Assembly (NCBI GenBank): GCA_018380115.1
Contig: JAGZUF010000008.1
Coordinates: forward strand, 1-64,000
DNA length: 64,000 nt
Direction: 5' to 3'
DNA from: Oscillospiraceae bacterium
Lineage (GTDB): Bacteria; Bacillota; Clostridia; Oscillospirales; Ruminococcaceae
Shown: piece after piece, positions 23,500-31,396 of the stretch
Position numbering within the stretch: the first letter of the stretch is position 1
Layout: every line of letters begins with the position of its first letter
The notes under the pieces: model-generated
Databases searched by the model: none
What the model was told of the DNA's origin: nothing
The model's input: only the letters and a program-made list of their open reading frames with translations
Program-made: the position numbers and the translations under genes

Positions 23500-24021
23500 T
23501 TAATTGAACGGCAGGTCGTCGTTGTCAATGTCTACCGGCTGGAACCCGTTTATTGCGGCCGGCCCGAAGGGCTTTTGCTGCGCATCGCGCTTCAGGTAGG
23601 GCGTGATGTCGCCCTTCCCGATGTACTCGTCCACATAGACGTTCTGGTAACGGGCGTCGGCCTTGCTCGTCACTACGCTGGCGGTAATGATGCGGCCGGT
23701 AAATTCCGGCAGGGCCGCTTCCAGCTGATACAAGTCAGTAACGGGCACCTGCATCTGCGCGATGAAACGCTTCAGGTACGAGAAGGCCGTCTGCTCGGCC
23801 ACAATGCGCTGGCTGATGAACAGCATGCGGCCCGCGTAATCGCCCTCCATGATGATGAAGCTGCAGGAAAGCAGCATGGGCTTTGTCTCTGACGGCTCTA
23901 TCAGGCGGGCCTCCTTACAGATGGCGCGATACTTGCCGTCCGGGATACGCGCGTTGTCCGGCGCCGCCTGGGTGGCCTTGTACTGCTCGTTCATTGCTTT
24001 CAGTGTGTCAAAAATACTCAT
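23500..24021 (-). CDS. DUF669-like single-stranded DNA-binding protein
   Basis: This 173-aa protein has an OB-like beta-rich core (IPDGKYRAICKEARLIEPSE, MLLSCSFIIMEGDYAGR) and ends in an acidic DIDNDDLPFN tail, like the DDDLPF tip of SSB proteins. DUF669 proteins occur beside phage recombination genes in place of a canonical SSB. It lies between primase and helicase. Partner recruitment through the acidic tip is inferred from SSB biology. Confidence 0.75.
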   Translation of the reverse strand: MSIFDTLKAMNEQYKATQAAPDNARIPDGKYRAICKEARLIEPSETKPMLLSCSFIIMEGDYAGRMLFISQRIVAEQTAFSYLKRFIAQMQVPVTDLYQLEAALPEFTGRIITASVVTSKADARYQNVYVDEYIGKGDITPYLKRDAQQKPFGPAAINGFQPVDIDNDDLPFN

Positions 24022-24026
24022 TGCTC

Positions 24027-25448
24027 TTACTCCTTTTCTTTTATGTTAAAATCCGGGCGAATACTGCATTTAAGTGCACGATACACTCTGCGCCGCGCGG
24101 TGTGCTGGCTGCGGCAGACGGGCACGGCCCTGTCCACAAAATCGTATATCAGGGCATCGGCCTTACCCGGCGCCGGGCGCATGATACGTCCGGCGCTTTG
24201 CTGTACGATAACGCTGTCCCGCACGGGGCTGGCCAGAAACAGCCTGTCCGCGCGGGGAATGTCCAGCCCCTCCTTTGCCAGCTGATAGGTGGCGAACAGG
24301 CAGCGCAGCGTGCCCACACGCATGCCCGCAATGGCTGCGGCGCGGTCTGCTTTTTTGCTCGCCCCACTGATATAGGCCGCGGGGTGCCCTGCGCGCTGTG
24401 CCAGTGCAAACAGCTTTTCCAGTATGGCCAGGCTCTGTGCCAGCACAAGGCAGGTGTGCCCGTCCAGCAGCTCATGCTCCAGATAGCTGTATATCAGCAG
24501 TGCACGGCCTTCGTCAGCCGCCATGTGCCGAAGCAGCCGCTGGATATCTGTGCGCTCTTCCCGCGGGGCAGGCATGTAACGGAACGCAGTTTGCACAGGC
24601 TGTACAGTGGGCGTCACGACATTGCCTGCGGCCTCCAGCGCCGCCTGCTCCACGCCGCTGATGCGCTGCCCCAGCACCTGATAGATGGTGGCCTCCAGCC
24701 CGTCGGCCCGGTGCTCGGAGGCCGTCAGGCCATAGCGGTATTTTGCGGGCAGGTGGGCCAGCACAGCGGCAAACATGCTAGCCTTTTCCGGGTTATTCAC
24801 CACGCGGTGGCACTCGTCCACAATAACGGCGCCGAACAGGTGGGCGAGGCCGTCCATTTCCATGCGGTACAGTGTTTGCACCGTGGCCACAGTGAGATGT
24901 GTACCCGGGCGGCGTTCATCGCCGCTCAATACCCCCAACTCCGGCCCTTCAAGGCCCAGGCGCGCCCGGGCGCGCTGCACAGTCTGCTCCAGAAGGTCTT
25001 TTGTGTGGGTAATCCACAGCGCGGGCTGGCGCAGCTGCGCCAGAATGTACAGGCCCGTTTCCGTCTTGCCTGCGCCGCAGGGCATGCAAATCACCCCTTG
25101 CGGCACCCGGCTGCCCAGCACATCCCGCGCCACCTGCGCCTGATAGTCCCGCAGGCGGATAGCGCAATGCGCAAACTCCACCGGCGTGCAGGTGTGGGTG
25201 AGGTCTCTGCTCACGGCGCCGTGCGGCTTGCGGGCCCACACCTGCATGGCCATGCCGCGGGGCAGGATGAGCTCGCTGTTTTCCACGCGGTACAACAGCA
25301 GGTGCTTCTTGATGCCGTAGGCGGGGCGGCCCAGGCGCAGCGCCGTCTGCCATGCCGGGTTCGGCACCGTCAGCTCCCGCGTCAGGCGCTCGTACAGCTC
25401 ACGCGGCACATCTGCCAGCCGGCACTCGCCGTCCAGTGTCATCATCAT
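24027..25448 (-). CDS. SF2 (DEAD/DEAH-type) helicase
   Basis: This 473-aa protein has motifs for an XPB/UvsW-like SF2 helicase: Q-region YQAQVARDVL, Walker A MPCGAGKTETG, DECH box VIVDECHRV, motif III LTASEHRADG and motif VI QQSAGRIMRPAPGK. The ATG run at 25440-25448 overlaps the nuclease stop (ATGA) and has GGAGGT upstream. A longer frame upstream is a shadow of the neighbour. It probably acts in replication fork or recombination processing. Confidence 0.88.
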   Translation of the reverse strand: MMMTLDGECRLADVPRELYERLTRELTVPNPAWQTALRLGRPAYGIKKHLLLYRVENSELILPRGMAMQVWARKPHGAVSRDLTHTCTPVEFAHCAIRLRDYQAQVARDVLGSRVPQGVICMPCGAGKTETGLYILAQLRQPALWITHTKDLLEQTVQRARARLGLEGPELGVLSGDERRPGTHLTVATVQTLYRMEMDGLAHLFGAVIVDECHRVVNNPEKASMFAAVLAHLPAKYRYGLTASEHRADGLEATIYQVLGQRISGVEQAALEAAGNVVTPTVQPVQTAFRYMPAPREERTDIQRLLRHMAADEGRALLIYSYLEHELLDGHTCLVLAQSLAILEKLFALAQRAGHPAAYISGASKKADRAAAIAGMRVGTLRCLFATYQLAKEGLDIPRADRLFLASPVRDSVIVQQSAGRIMRPAPGKADALIYDFVDRAVPVCRSQHTARRRVYRALKCSIRPDFNIKEKE

Positions 25449-25888
25449 GGGTGCGGCACCTCCCATGTGCCGTTCAGCGTTTCGGGGTATTCCTCCAGCT
25501 TCACGCTTCCGCGGCCGCCGCCCAGCACGGCTTCCCGAATGGCGAACCACGGCACAAAGCGCATGGTTTCCGGCTCGTCCCGCAGCACGGCCACCACGCT
25601 GATGCCCCCGGCGTCCTCGTGTCTGGACAGGTTTTCTATCTCGTTCGCGGTGAATGCCGAGTAGCCCAGGTTCCCGCGGGCGATATGCTTGCACTCGATG
25701 GCATAGGCGTACCCCTCCAGCACGGCGGAGATGTCCCACGGCTGCCCGCCCCAGCCTGCGGGCCAGCACCGGGCCCAGCCCTCTTCATTCAGGTCCGCGG
25801 CCAGCGCCTTTTCCCAATCCAGCCCGCGGCGCTGCCGCGCCTGCTGCAAGCGGTTCTTCTCAGCCCTGCGGCGGCTGGCCGGTATCAT
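25445..25888 (-). CDS. RecU/Hjc-like PD-(D/E)XK nuclease
   Basis: This 147-aa protein has the nuclease core WDISAVLEGYAYAIECKHIA, with the D...ExK triad typical of Holliday-junction resolvases and other PD-(D/E)XK enzymes, followed by FTANEIENLSRHEDAGG as in RecU. The ATG at 25886-25888 has GGAGGCG upstream and overlaps the ATPase gene by 29 nt. It sits between a Sak4-like ATPase and an SF2 helicase, so a recombination-intermediate nuclease fits. Confidence 0.75.
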   Translation of the reverse strand: MIPASRRRAEKNRLQQARQRRGLDWEKALAADLNEEGWARCWPAGWGGQPWDISAVLEGYAYAIECKHIARGNLGYSAFTANEIENLSRHEDAGGISVVAVLRDEPETMRFVPWFAIREAVLGGGRGSVKLEEYPETLNGTWEVPHP

Positions 25889-26789
25889 TGCCGTTCGCCT
25901 CCTTCCGGGCCTGCGCGGCTCGTTCTTCGCGCAGGGCCTGTTTTGTACAGGCCTCGCACAGCGCGCGGCCAAAGTGTTCCTGCGTGGCCGCGGCGCGGGC
26001 CCGTGCGGTGCCCCTGGCGCTGTCCCGGATGCGCGCGCCGCAATCGGCGCAGAACCAGCGCTCCGGCTCCTTCCCGTCGGCCAGCCATGCGCGCAGCTGC
26101 CGGCCAAGCTCCGGCGTAATCACCGCCCCAAAGCCGTCCAGAAAGGTGACATCCTTGCTGGTAGTCGCTATATGGTCCCGCCCGATGTTCATCACAATGT
26201 CGAACTCGTATTCGGTGTCGTCGCGCTGCACCGGCGCAAGGCCTATCTTCACAGGCTGCTGCTTGCCGCGCTCGTTCAGCTCCATGGCGTATTCCATCTT
26301 GCTGCGCATGGTGACGATGGTGTGGCAGTCCACGCCCAGAATATAGTTGATAAGGTCGTTTTGCTCCCGCCCGGCCTCGTTCCACGCGGTGTAACTGTTT
26401 TTCCCGGCCTGCGCCGCAATGCGGTCCTTTATTTCCAGCACGCCGCCCTCGTTGTTCCATGCGTGGCTCAGGCTGTCCACAATCACCACGCCGTCCGGCC
26501 CCACGGCCTCGGCGGCCTGCCGCACATATTCCTTATACCGTTCCGGGCTGTACGGCGCATACAGCCCGGCATACAGATATTCACCCGTGGGGGCGGGCAG
26601 GTCGCTGCGGCTGGCATAGGCGCGGCCGCGCTCGCGCTCTGTGTCGATGAGCGCCACCTTGCCCCAGTCGTCCGTCAGGCCGTAGGCGAGGTACAGGGCC
26701 CCCAGCGTCTTCCCGCCGCCCGATACGCCTGTCAGCGCCATGCGCAGCTTCATTTTCTGGCGCTGTACTGGCGCGAATAAATTGCTCAT
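25860..26789 (-). CDS. Sak4-like AAA ATPase recombinase with zinc ribbon
   Basis: This 309-aa protein has Walker A GVSGGGKT (about residues 21-28) and Walker B-like GVVIVDSLSH, typical of RecA-like AAA_24/Sak4 phage recombination ATPases. After about residue 240 a Cys-rich tail (WFCADCGARI...ALCEACTKQ) forms a likely zinc ribbon, an addition to the core. It overlaps its neighbours by 4 and 29 nt in the early operon. Confidence 0.8.
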   Translation of the reverse strand: MSNLFAPVQRQKMKLRMALTGVSGGGKTLGALYLAYGLTDDWGKVALIDTERERGRAYASRSDLPAPTGEYLYAGLYAPYSPERYKEYVRQAAEAVGPDGVVIVDSLSHAWNNEGGVLEIKDRIAAQAGKNSYTAWNEAGREQNDLINYILGVDCHTIVTMRSKMEYAMELNERGKQQPVKIGLAPVQRDDTEYEFDIVMNIGRDHIATTSKDVTFLDGFGAVITPELGRQLRAWLADGKEPERWFCADCGARIRDSARGTARARAAATQEHFGRALCEACTKQALREERAAQARKEANGNDTGQPPQG

Positions 26790-27169
26790 GCTCCATTCTC
26801 CTTTCCCTGTTTCAAAAGAAGGTTAATGCTGAATTCGAAGGTGTGGGCGCATTGCGTGAGGATATCGCCGGGCCTTGCCCAGCCCGTCAGTTTCGCCAGA
26901 AGGCACAGGTCCGCCAGAAAAACCGGCAGGGCCGTCAGCACATGGCCGTATTCCGCGCGCATCGCCTCCTCGGAGGTGTGCCCGTCCAACAGCAGGCGGG
27001 CAATGTGCTTCTGCAGGGCACCCAGCTTTTCTTCCAATGCCGCCGCGTTCCACAGCATGCTGGCCTCCAGCCGCTGCGGCGTGCCTGACTGTATGGCCGC
27101 GGCCAGCTTTTGCTCCAGCTCGTCCCTGTCCGCCAGCCGGTCAAGCTCTGCCTGCCACTGTGCCACCAT
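26786..27169 (-). CDS. Small helical early phage protein
   Basis: The 127-aa product is taken from ATG at 27167-27169, which has GGAGGTGG upstream. It is helical, with a coiled-coil-like N-terminal half (AQWQAELDRLADRDELEQKL, EEKLGALQKHIARLLLDG) and a C-terminal hydrophobic part. It overlaps the ATPase start by 4 nt. Function is unknown; position suggests a replication or recombination accessory protein. Confidence 0.55.
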   Translation of the reverse strand: MVAQWQAELDRLADRDELEQKLAAAIQSGTPQRLEASMLWNAAALEEKLGALQKHIARLLLDGHTSEEAMRAEYGHVLTALPVFLADLCLLAKLTGWARPGDILTQCAHTFEFSINLLLKQGKENGA

Positions 27170-27755
27170 GGCCGCCACCTCCCCAGCAGTCGTACCTCTC
27201 CAGCACAGCGGCGCGTTCCGGCTCCACATCCCGGCGGGCGGCAAGCCATACCCAGATGCCTTTTTCGGGGTGGTACCACCGGGCCAGCCCGCCGTCCTGC
27301 TGCACGGCGCCCGTCTGTGGGAAGGCAGCGGCCAGTTCTATCAGCTCGCTTGTGAAGAACACCATCCGGCGGTTATCGCGCCGCTGGGCCGCGCGCTTCT
27401 CGCCTACCCAGAAGGGCGTCAGCTTCACATCCACGCAAAATGCGCCGTCCTCTTCCTTTTCCAGCAGCGTGCGCATGCCCTCGTGCTGCACGTTCAGCTC
27501 CTCCGGCTCCTGCTTGTGCTGCAGCAGATAGGCTTCGTTCATCAGCGGCAGATGTCGCATCCATTCTGCCAGAAGGCCCAGCGCCTTGCCGGGCATGTCG
27601 TCCATAGCCATCAAAACGGCCCAAAAGCCGGAAGAAAGCATCAGGCAGTCCGTCACATGCCATTCCAGCCGCCACACCTTCAGGCCGCCGCCTTTGTAAG
27701 CTGCCTTCATCAGGGCCGCCAATATCTTTTCATTCAAAGTCCTCATCCTCCTCAT
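27141..27755 (-). CDS. Hypothetical early phage protein
   Basis: The roughly 204-aa product has no recognised domain. It is a mixed alpha/beta protein with a central MRTLLEKEEDGAFCVDVKLTP-type region and a C-terminal WYHPEKGIWVWLAARR motif. The start is uncertain: ATG at 27753-27755, ATG at 27744-27746, or TTG at 27735-27737, which has the best-spaced GGAGG. The start overlaps the upstream gene's end by 26 nt. Confidence 0.5.
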   Translation of the reverse strand: MRRMRTLNEKILAALMKAAYKGGGLKVWRLEWHVTDCLMLSSGFWAVLMAMDDMPGKALGLLAEWMRHLPLMNEAYLLQHKQEPEELNVQHEGMRTLLEKEEDGAFCVDVKLTPFWVGEKRAAQRRDNRRMVFFTSELIELAAAFPQTGAVQQDGGLARWYHPEKGIWVWLAARRDVEPERAAVLERYDCWGGGGHGGTVAGRA

Positions 27756-29058
27756 ATCGGTTTGCCGTGTATTGCGCTGTATTTGCGCGCAGGCCGCCCA
27801 GCGCCTCCTCCAGCGCCTGTGCCAGCGGCGCGGCACAGCGGCGGTAGTCTTCGCCGTGCAGGCCATGGGCCGCCAGCAGAAACGTGTTGTATAGTGATTT
27901 GATATTCCCTGCAAGGTCCTGCGCCATAGGCAGCACGTTTTCTGCCGTCAAGGCGGTGGCTTGGTGGGAAGCAGCCTGCCGCCAGTCTTCCAACTGGCTC
28001 TGCAGGCTGTCGCGGATGCTCTTCATTCTCTGGATATTGCCTTCCGCTGTTTTCAGCTGCCCGCGAAGCTCGGCCGTCATGGCCCTGGCCTTTTCCTCTG
28101 CCATGCGCTCCACCTCTGCGGGGTCCGGCTCCTGCACGGCCACCTCCACCGGGCGGCTTTCCAGGGCATGGATGCGCGTAATATATTCGCCCTGCTTGTC
28201 CAGCACGGCGGTACGCTGTGCCTCCGCCTCTCGGGCCCGCCGCTCCGCTGCATCGGCACGCCGGTCGGAGGCCTCGCTGGCCTCGGTCAACTCGCTGATT
28301 TTGGCGTCGCGGGTACGAATTTCGGCCAGCAGCTCCTGATATTGCTTGTGCGTGGTGATATCGCCAGTCTTTACGCCCTGCACCAGCTCGGCAGGGGCCG
28401 AGGGCCTGGCGGCGGCGTACAAAAGAGAGGGGCTCGCAGCCTCCAGCGTGGCCTGCTCTTCAGGCGTTGCGCCGGTCAGTAGGGCGTTGACTTGAAGCAG
28501 GCGGTAAGCCGCATCTTTTTTTAAGCCTACACTGGCACACCAGTTAATAAAGGCGTGCTCCCCGCGATTGCCGTGTTTTGAGTCGTCGCAATTTGCGACG
28601 ACTGCTTCGTGCGCTGCCGCTACCGCAGCAGATACTCGGCAAATATACACCTGCCGTGCCTTGCGAATCTCCCTTTCGGCTAGATGCAGAACCTCTACCG
28701 TCTGCACGTCCAGCCCGGAGTAGTCAAAGGGTGCAGGTAAAGCAGCTTTGATGCCGCCGCCACTTGTCTCCGCCTCGCAGACGGCTGCGGCGGGTTCCAT
28801 TCTCTTACTGTCACCCGTCGGCTCTGTGCCGTCCGTCTCTTCATCCTCATCAAGCACAGCGAAATATTTTTCTTCCCATTCCCGTGTTTTTCTGGCATCT
28901 TCCTCGTCCAGTATTTTGTCTTGATCAGGAATACCCGATGTTCCATGGCGGTTGTTGACATAATAATCGCAATGCCGCTCATGCCCAACTACCTTGCAGA
29001 TACGTTCACATTCCTGTTGGAGTGGGCAACGGCCATTCTGTTTTGTCACCCCGGCCAC
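27730..29058 (-). CDS. Large coiled-coil early protein with N-terminal Cys/His motif
   Basis: This 442-aa protein starts with a likely zinc-binding motif (CPLQQECERICKVVGHERHC), then an acidic stretch. A helical domain (REIRKARQVYICRVSAAVA to KKDAAYRLLQVNALL) resembles DUF3102-like phage proteins, followed by a coiled coil (about residues 215-360) and a C-terminal domain. The start is GTG (29056-29058, or three codons later with a better-spaced GAGGTGG). It may be a DNA-binding or scaffold protein; function is unproven. Confidence 0.6.
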   Translation of the reverse strand: MAGVTKQNGRCPLQQECERICKVVGHERHCDYYVNNRHGTSGIPDQDKILDEEDARKTREWEEKYFAVLDEDEETDGTEPTGDSKRMEPAAAVCEAETSGGGIKAALPAPFDYSGLDVQTVEVLHLAEREIRKARQVYICRVSAAVAAAHEAVVANCDDSKHGNRGEHAFINWCASVGLKKDAAYRLLQVNALLTGATPEEQATLEAASPSLLYAAARPSAPAELVQGVKTGDITTHKQYQELLAEIRTRDAKISELTEASEASDRRADAAERRAREAEAQRTAVLDKQGEYITRIHALESRPVEVAVQEPDPAEVERMAEEKARAMTAELRGQLKTAEGNIQRMKSIRDSLQSQLEDWRQAASHQATALTAENVLPMAQDLAGNIKSLYNTFLLAAHGLHGEDYRRCAAPLAQALEEALGGLRANTAQYTANRYEEDEDFE

Positions 29059-29381
29059 CTCACTTTCTCATACGGTACAACGGCCTCGCGCCACTTCGCC
29101 GTATACATGGCAATCTGTTCCGGTGTCAGGCTGCGGAAGCGCACGCCATATGGCGCCACGCCCACAATCAGCAGGCGGCCGTAATACCACTGCCCGCGGA
29201 ACTGCCGGTTCTGCTCCAGCCCGCGGCTGTGCGCGCCCTCCATATACAGCAGGCCCGCCGCGTCCAGCGGAAAGCGCAGCAGCGTCAGCGCCCCGCCGCA
29301 CATGGCGCCCAGCGCCTGCAGTGTTTCCGGCACCGTTTTCACCACCGGCTCCGTGCCGGGGTCTATCACAATGGCTTTCAT
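29046..29381 (-). CDS. DUF3846-like phage protein
   Basis: The 111-aa product is taken from ATG at 29379-29381, where similarity begins (MKAIVIDPGTEPVVKTVPETLQ shortened). The pattern of DUF3846 is seen: an N-terminal strand pair, then FPLDAAGLLYMEGA and WYYGRLLIVGV. These small alpha/beta proteins occur in mobile-element early regions. It overlaps both neighbours by 4-13 nt. Confidence 0.65.
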   Translation of the reverse strand: MKAIVIDPGTEPVVKTVPETLQALGAMCGGALTLLRFPLDAAGLLYMEGAHSRGLEQNRQFRGQWYYGRLLIVGVAPYGVRFRSLTPEQIAMYTAKWREAVVPYEKVRWPG

Positions 29382-29545
29382 CCGCGGCGCCCCCTCTCCG
29401 GCAGCAGGGCGGCCAGCTTTTCCGCCACGCTGAAATAATCCTCGCATTCGCACCAAAGCTCTCCGTCCACATACACCGCGAAAGGCGCGGCGCCTGCGCG
29501 GATGTCCTCCGGCTGGCGGCGCAGCACCGAGATATATTCACTCAT
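29378..29545 (-). CDS. 55-aa early phage protein
   Basis: The product starts MSEYISVLRRQPEDIRAG and contains FAVYVDGELWCECEDYFSV. It has a GGGGGCGG site before the ATG, and its start overlaps the stop of the 34-aa membrane peptide (ATGA). No function can be assigned. Translational coupling on both sides supports that it is a real gene. Confidence 0.5.
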   Translation of the reverse strand: MSEYISVLRRQPEDIRAGAAPFAVYVDGELWCECEDYFSVAEKLAALLPERGRRG

Positions 29546-29646
29546 CTGCCGCCGCCCCCTTTCCGGCGGTCGCTCCAAATGCCCGCCGCCGCGAACAGCA
29601 CGCCCAGGGCAAAGCCCAGTGCCATACAGGCAAAATATGTATACAT
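29542..29646 (-). CDS. 34-aa single-helix membrane peptide
   Basis: The peptide has one hydrophobic helix (FACMALGFALGVLFAAAGI) and a basic, Gly-rich tail. A GTGAGGATG region precedes the ATG at 29644-29646, and the TGA overlaps the next gene's ATG. It is probably a small early membrane protein of unknown role. Confidence 0.5.
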   Translation of the reverse strand: MYTYFACMALGFALGVLFAAAGIWSDRRKGGGGR

Positions 29647-29708
29647 TTTTCATCCTCACTTTCCGGCCCGCTTGACGGACCCTTATCCATTGCGTTAAAA
29701 TGAGGATG

Positions 29709-29909
29709 TCAAAGCGTTTGGCTTGTTTTGACATCCTTACAGGGGCGCTCGGATGTTGCAGCATCCGGGCGCTCTTCCTGTTTTGGGGCTTTTTTCGGCT
29801 TGGGTTGAACACTCAGCAATTTGAATTCCATGCCGAAAAACTCATCCCTCATGCGCAATACGCGAAATAAACTTTCATACGTGTTCACCACATTCTGGGG
29901 CGTCATCAT
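29709..29909 (-). CDS. 66-aa early phage protein
   Basis: The product has an N-terminal helical part (MMTPQNVVNTYESLFRVLRM) and a Pro/Lys-rich, probably unstructured C-terminus (QPKPKKAPKQEERP). GCGAGGCGAG upstream is a moderate ribosome site. It is unknown and listed because the frame is isolated and fits the operon direction. Confidence 0.45.
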   Translation of the reverse strand: MMTPQNVVNTYESLFRVLRMRDEFFGMEFKLLSVQPKPKKAPKQEERPDAATSERPCKDVKTSQTL

Positions 29910-29962
29910 ATGGCTCGCCTCGCTTTCTGCCCGCCTGCGCGGGCTTAAATTTTAATTCGCCT

Positions 29963-30118
29963 TTATTTGATAACCATATCATCTGCTGCGTGCTCAAGGC
30001 GGGCGTGCAAAGCGTTGATAATGCAGCGCCCTTCTTCATACGTTACACATTCGCCCTTGAGCTGTTCAAAAAGTTTAAGGGCGATTCTCTTAATTTTTTC
30101 TGTGTTTCGCTTTTCCAT
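29963..30118 (-). CDS. 51-aa basic early phage protein
   Basis: From ATG at 30116-30118 (GGAAGGAGT upstream) the product MEKRNTEKIKRIALKLFEQL... is helical and basic, with a Cys pair (GECVTYEEGRC). Small proteins of this kind often occur in clostridial prophage early regions. Function is unknown. Confidence 0.5.
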   Translation of the reverse strand: MEKRNTEKIKRIALKLFEQLKGECVTYEEGRCIINALHARLEHAADDMVIK

Positions 30119-30122
30119 AGTT

Positions 30123-30284
30123 TTACTCCTTCCCGCCGCCTTCGGGCGGCTTATTTTTTTTGGGGCCGCTATCACCTCGCATTATTTCTGCAAGAGCGTC
30201 AAAAAACTTCCATGCGCACAGGGCCATAGCTAAAAAGGAAACGCCGAACCCTAAAATCCCCAAAATCGCAAAAAGCGTTTGACA
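30123..30284 (-). other. Possible small membrane-protein frame without a usual start codon
   Basis: An open frame encodes a hydrophobic helix (LFAILGILGFGVSFLAMAL) followed by CAWKFFDALAEIMR and a Lys/Pro/Gly tail, and ends 5 nt before the next gene's ATG. GAGGTGA lies upstream, but only non-standard codons (ACG, CTT, ATT) are suitably spaced. An ATG in another frame overlaps but encodes no plausible protein. It could be a real small protein with an unusual start. Confidence 0.35.
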
Positions 30285-30371
30285 TCACCTCGCTTTCTTT
30301 AGAAGTCCAATTTATAGGACTATATCTGTGTTATCTTTTGCTCACTGGGAAAAGTTTCCGGTTATACGAGT

Positions 30372-30608
30372 TCAAAGTGCGCATTCAGTGGTCTTATTTG
30401 GTAAATCCCCGCTTTCATACTTTGCAATCTTACTAATCGGCATTTTTAGAAGCTGGGACAACTTTACTACCAGTGAAAAGTCAAGCGTTTTTTGACGCTC
30501 TCCTCTCTCAATAAGGCTATAATAACTTTCGGAAATATCCAGTTTTTTGGCAGCCTGTTTAGCAGAGATTCCCAGCTCTTCCCGCCGAGAGCGAAGCCAT
30601 GTTCGCAT
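30372..30608 (-). CDS. Cro-like XRE-family regulator
   Basis: The 78-aa product is taken from ATG at 30606-30608 (GAGGTGA upstream). It is one HTH_3 domain: MRTWLRSRREELGISAKQAAKKL, DISESYYSLIERGERQK, with the recognition helix around SESYYSLIE. It is the first gene of the leftward early operon, divergent from the ImmR-like repressor, so a Cro or excision-regulator role is likely. Promoter and operators are at 30625-30734. Confidence 0.8.
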   Translation of the reverse strand: MRTWLRSRREELGISAKQAAKKLDISESYYSLIERGERQKTLDFSLVVKLSQLLKMPISKIAKYESGDLPNKTTECAL

Positions 30609-30624
30609 GTTGTTCACCTCGATT

Positions 30625-30734
30625 CTTTGCAAAACGTCAAGTCGCAATGTAAATATAGCATGAACTTTTCATTATGTCAAGTAATTTCTTTGCATTTTGT
30701 AAAAAATATTATTTACTTTTCATTTTGCAAAGTA
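30625..30734. promoter_or_regulatory. Four repressor operators in the divergent switch region
   Basis: Four copies of a 17-bp dyad, about CTTTKCA-N3-TGYMAAG, occur at 30625-30641, 30665-30681, 30688-30704 and 30716-30732. Examples are CTTTTCATTTTGCAAAG and CTTTTCATTATGTCAAG. Copy 4 fills the spacer of the rightward promoter and copy 2 overlaps the -35 box of the leftward promoter, a lambda-like arrangement. The likely binders are the double-HTH repressor and the Cro-like protein. Confidence 0.75.
30652..30680 (-). promoter_or_regulatory. Early leftward promoter
   Basis: On the minus strand TTGACA (30675-30680) and TATATT (30652-30657) are 17 nt apart. It drives the Cro-like gene and probably the whole early operon. 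Operator copy 2 overlaps its -35 box. Confidence 0.8.
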
Positions 30735-30740
30735 TATAAT
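30712..30740 (+). promoter_or_regulatory. Repressor (lysogeny) promoter
   Basis: TTTACT (30712-30717) and TATAAT (30735-30740) are 17 nt apart, 24 nt upstream of the repressor ATG. Operator copy 4 lies in the spacer, suggesting autoregulation. Confidence 0.75.
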
Positions 30741-30763
30741 AGATGCATAGAGGGGGCTTGGAC

Positions 30764-31396
30764 ATGTTTCTTCGAGAGTTACGAAAAGCTCGTGGCATTA
30801 CAATGAAAGAACTTGGAGATATGCTCGGCGTATCTGAAAGCACAATATCTTTGTACGAAAATGGAAAAAGAGAACCGAGCTATGAACTTCTTCTAAAGAT
30901 TGCAGAGTTTTTCAATGTATCTGTAGATTATTTACTACGTGGAGAAGACAAAAAGCCCGTTGCCCCGAAGGACAACGAGCGGGATGCACTGGTGAATAAA
31001 ATGAGCGATTTAGGGAACCGTACCATTTTTGCAAAAAACCTTAGGCATTATATGGAACTTCACGGTAAAACGCAGACCGATCTTTGCCGGGATTTAGGCT
31101 TCAAAATATCTACTTTTTCTGATTGGGTAAATGCAAACAGTTACCCCAGAATTGACAAAATCGAAATGATCGCAAATTACTTTGGTATCCAGAAATCCGA
31201 TTTGATTGAAGAACATCCACTTTCGAATGATACTATTATTATTCAGGATGACCCTTTCGCCAACCAGCTTTTTGCCGCCTACGGCGAGGTGAAAAAAGAG
31301 TTCACACAGGATGACATCGACGACATTAAAATGTTCATGGAAATGGTTGCCGAGCGCAAACGCAAAAAGAAAGAAAAGGAGCAGAGCGAAAAATGA
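30764..31396 (+). CDS. ImmR-like phage repressor with two HTH domains
   Basis: The 210-aa product from ATG at 30764 (AGAGGGGG upstream) has two HTH_3/XRE domains. The first is at about residues 3-60 (LRELRKARGITMKELGDMLG, ESTISLYENGKREPS) and the second at about 85-150 (FAKNLRHYMELHGKTQTDLC, ISTFSDWVNANSYPR). A charged helical tail follows. No S24/LexA peptidase domain is present, so it is not self-cleaving. The next gene is an ImmA-type protease overlapping by 4 nt, as in the ImmR-ImmA switch of ICEBs1. Confidence 0.85.
   Translation: MFLRELRKARGITMKELGDMLGVSESTISLYENGKREPSYELLLKIAEFFNVSVDYLLRGEDKKPVAPKDNERDALVNKMSDLGNRTIFAKNLRHYMELHGKTQTDLCRDLGFKISTFSDWVNANSYPRIDKIEMIANYFGIQKSDLIEEHPLSNDTIIIQDDPFANQLFAAYGEVKKEFTQDDIDDIKMFMEMVAERKRKKKEKEQSEK

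Noticed and set aside
23316..23507. Plus-strand small frame between primase and the DUF669 gene
   Set aside because: It lies within the primase start region and has no ribosome site or conserved pattern.
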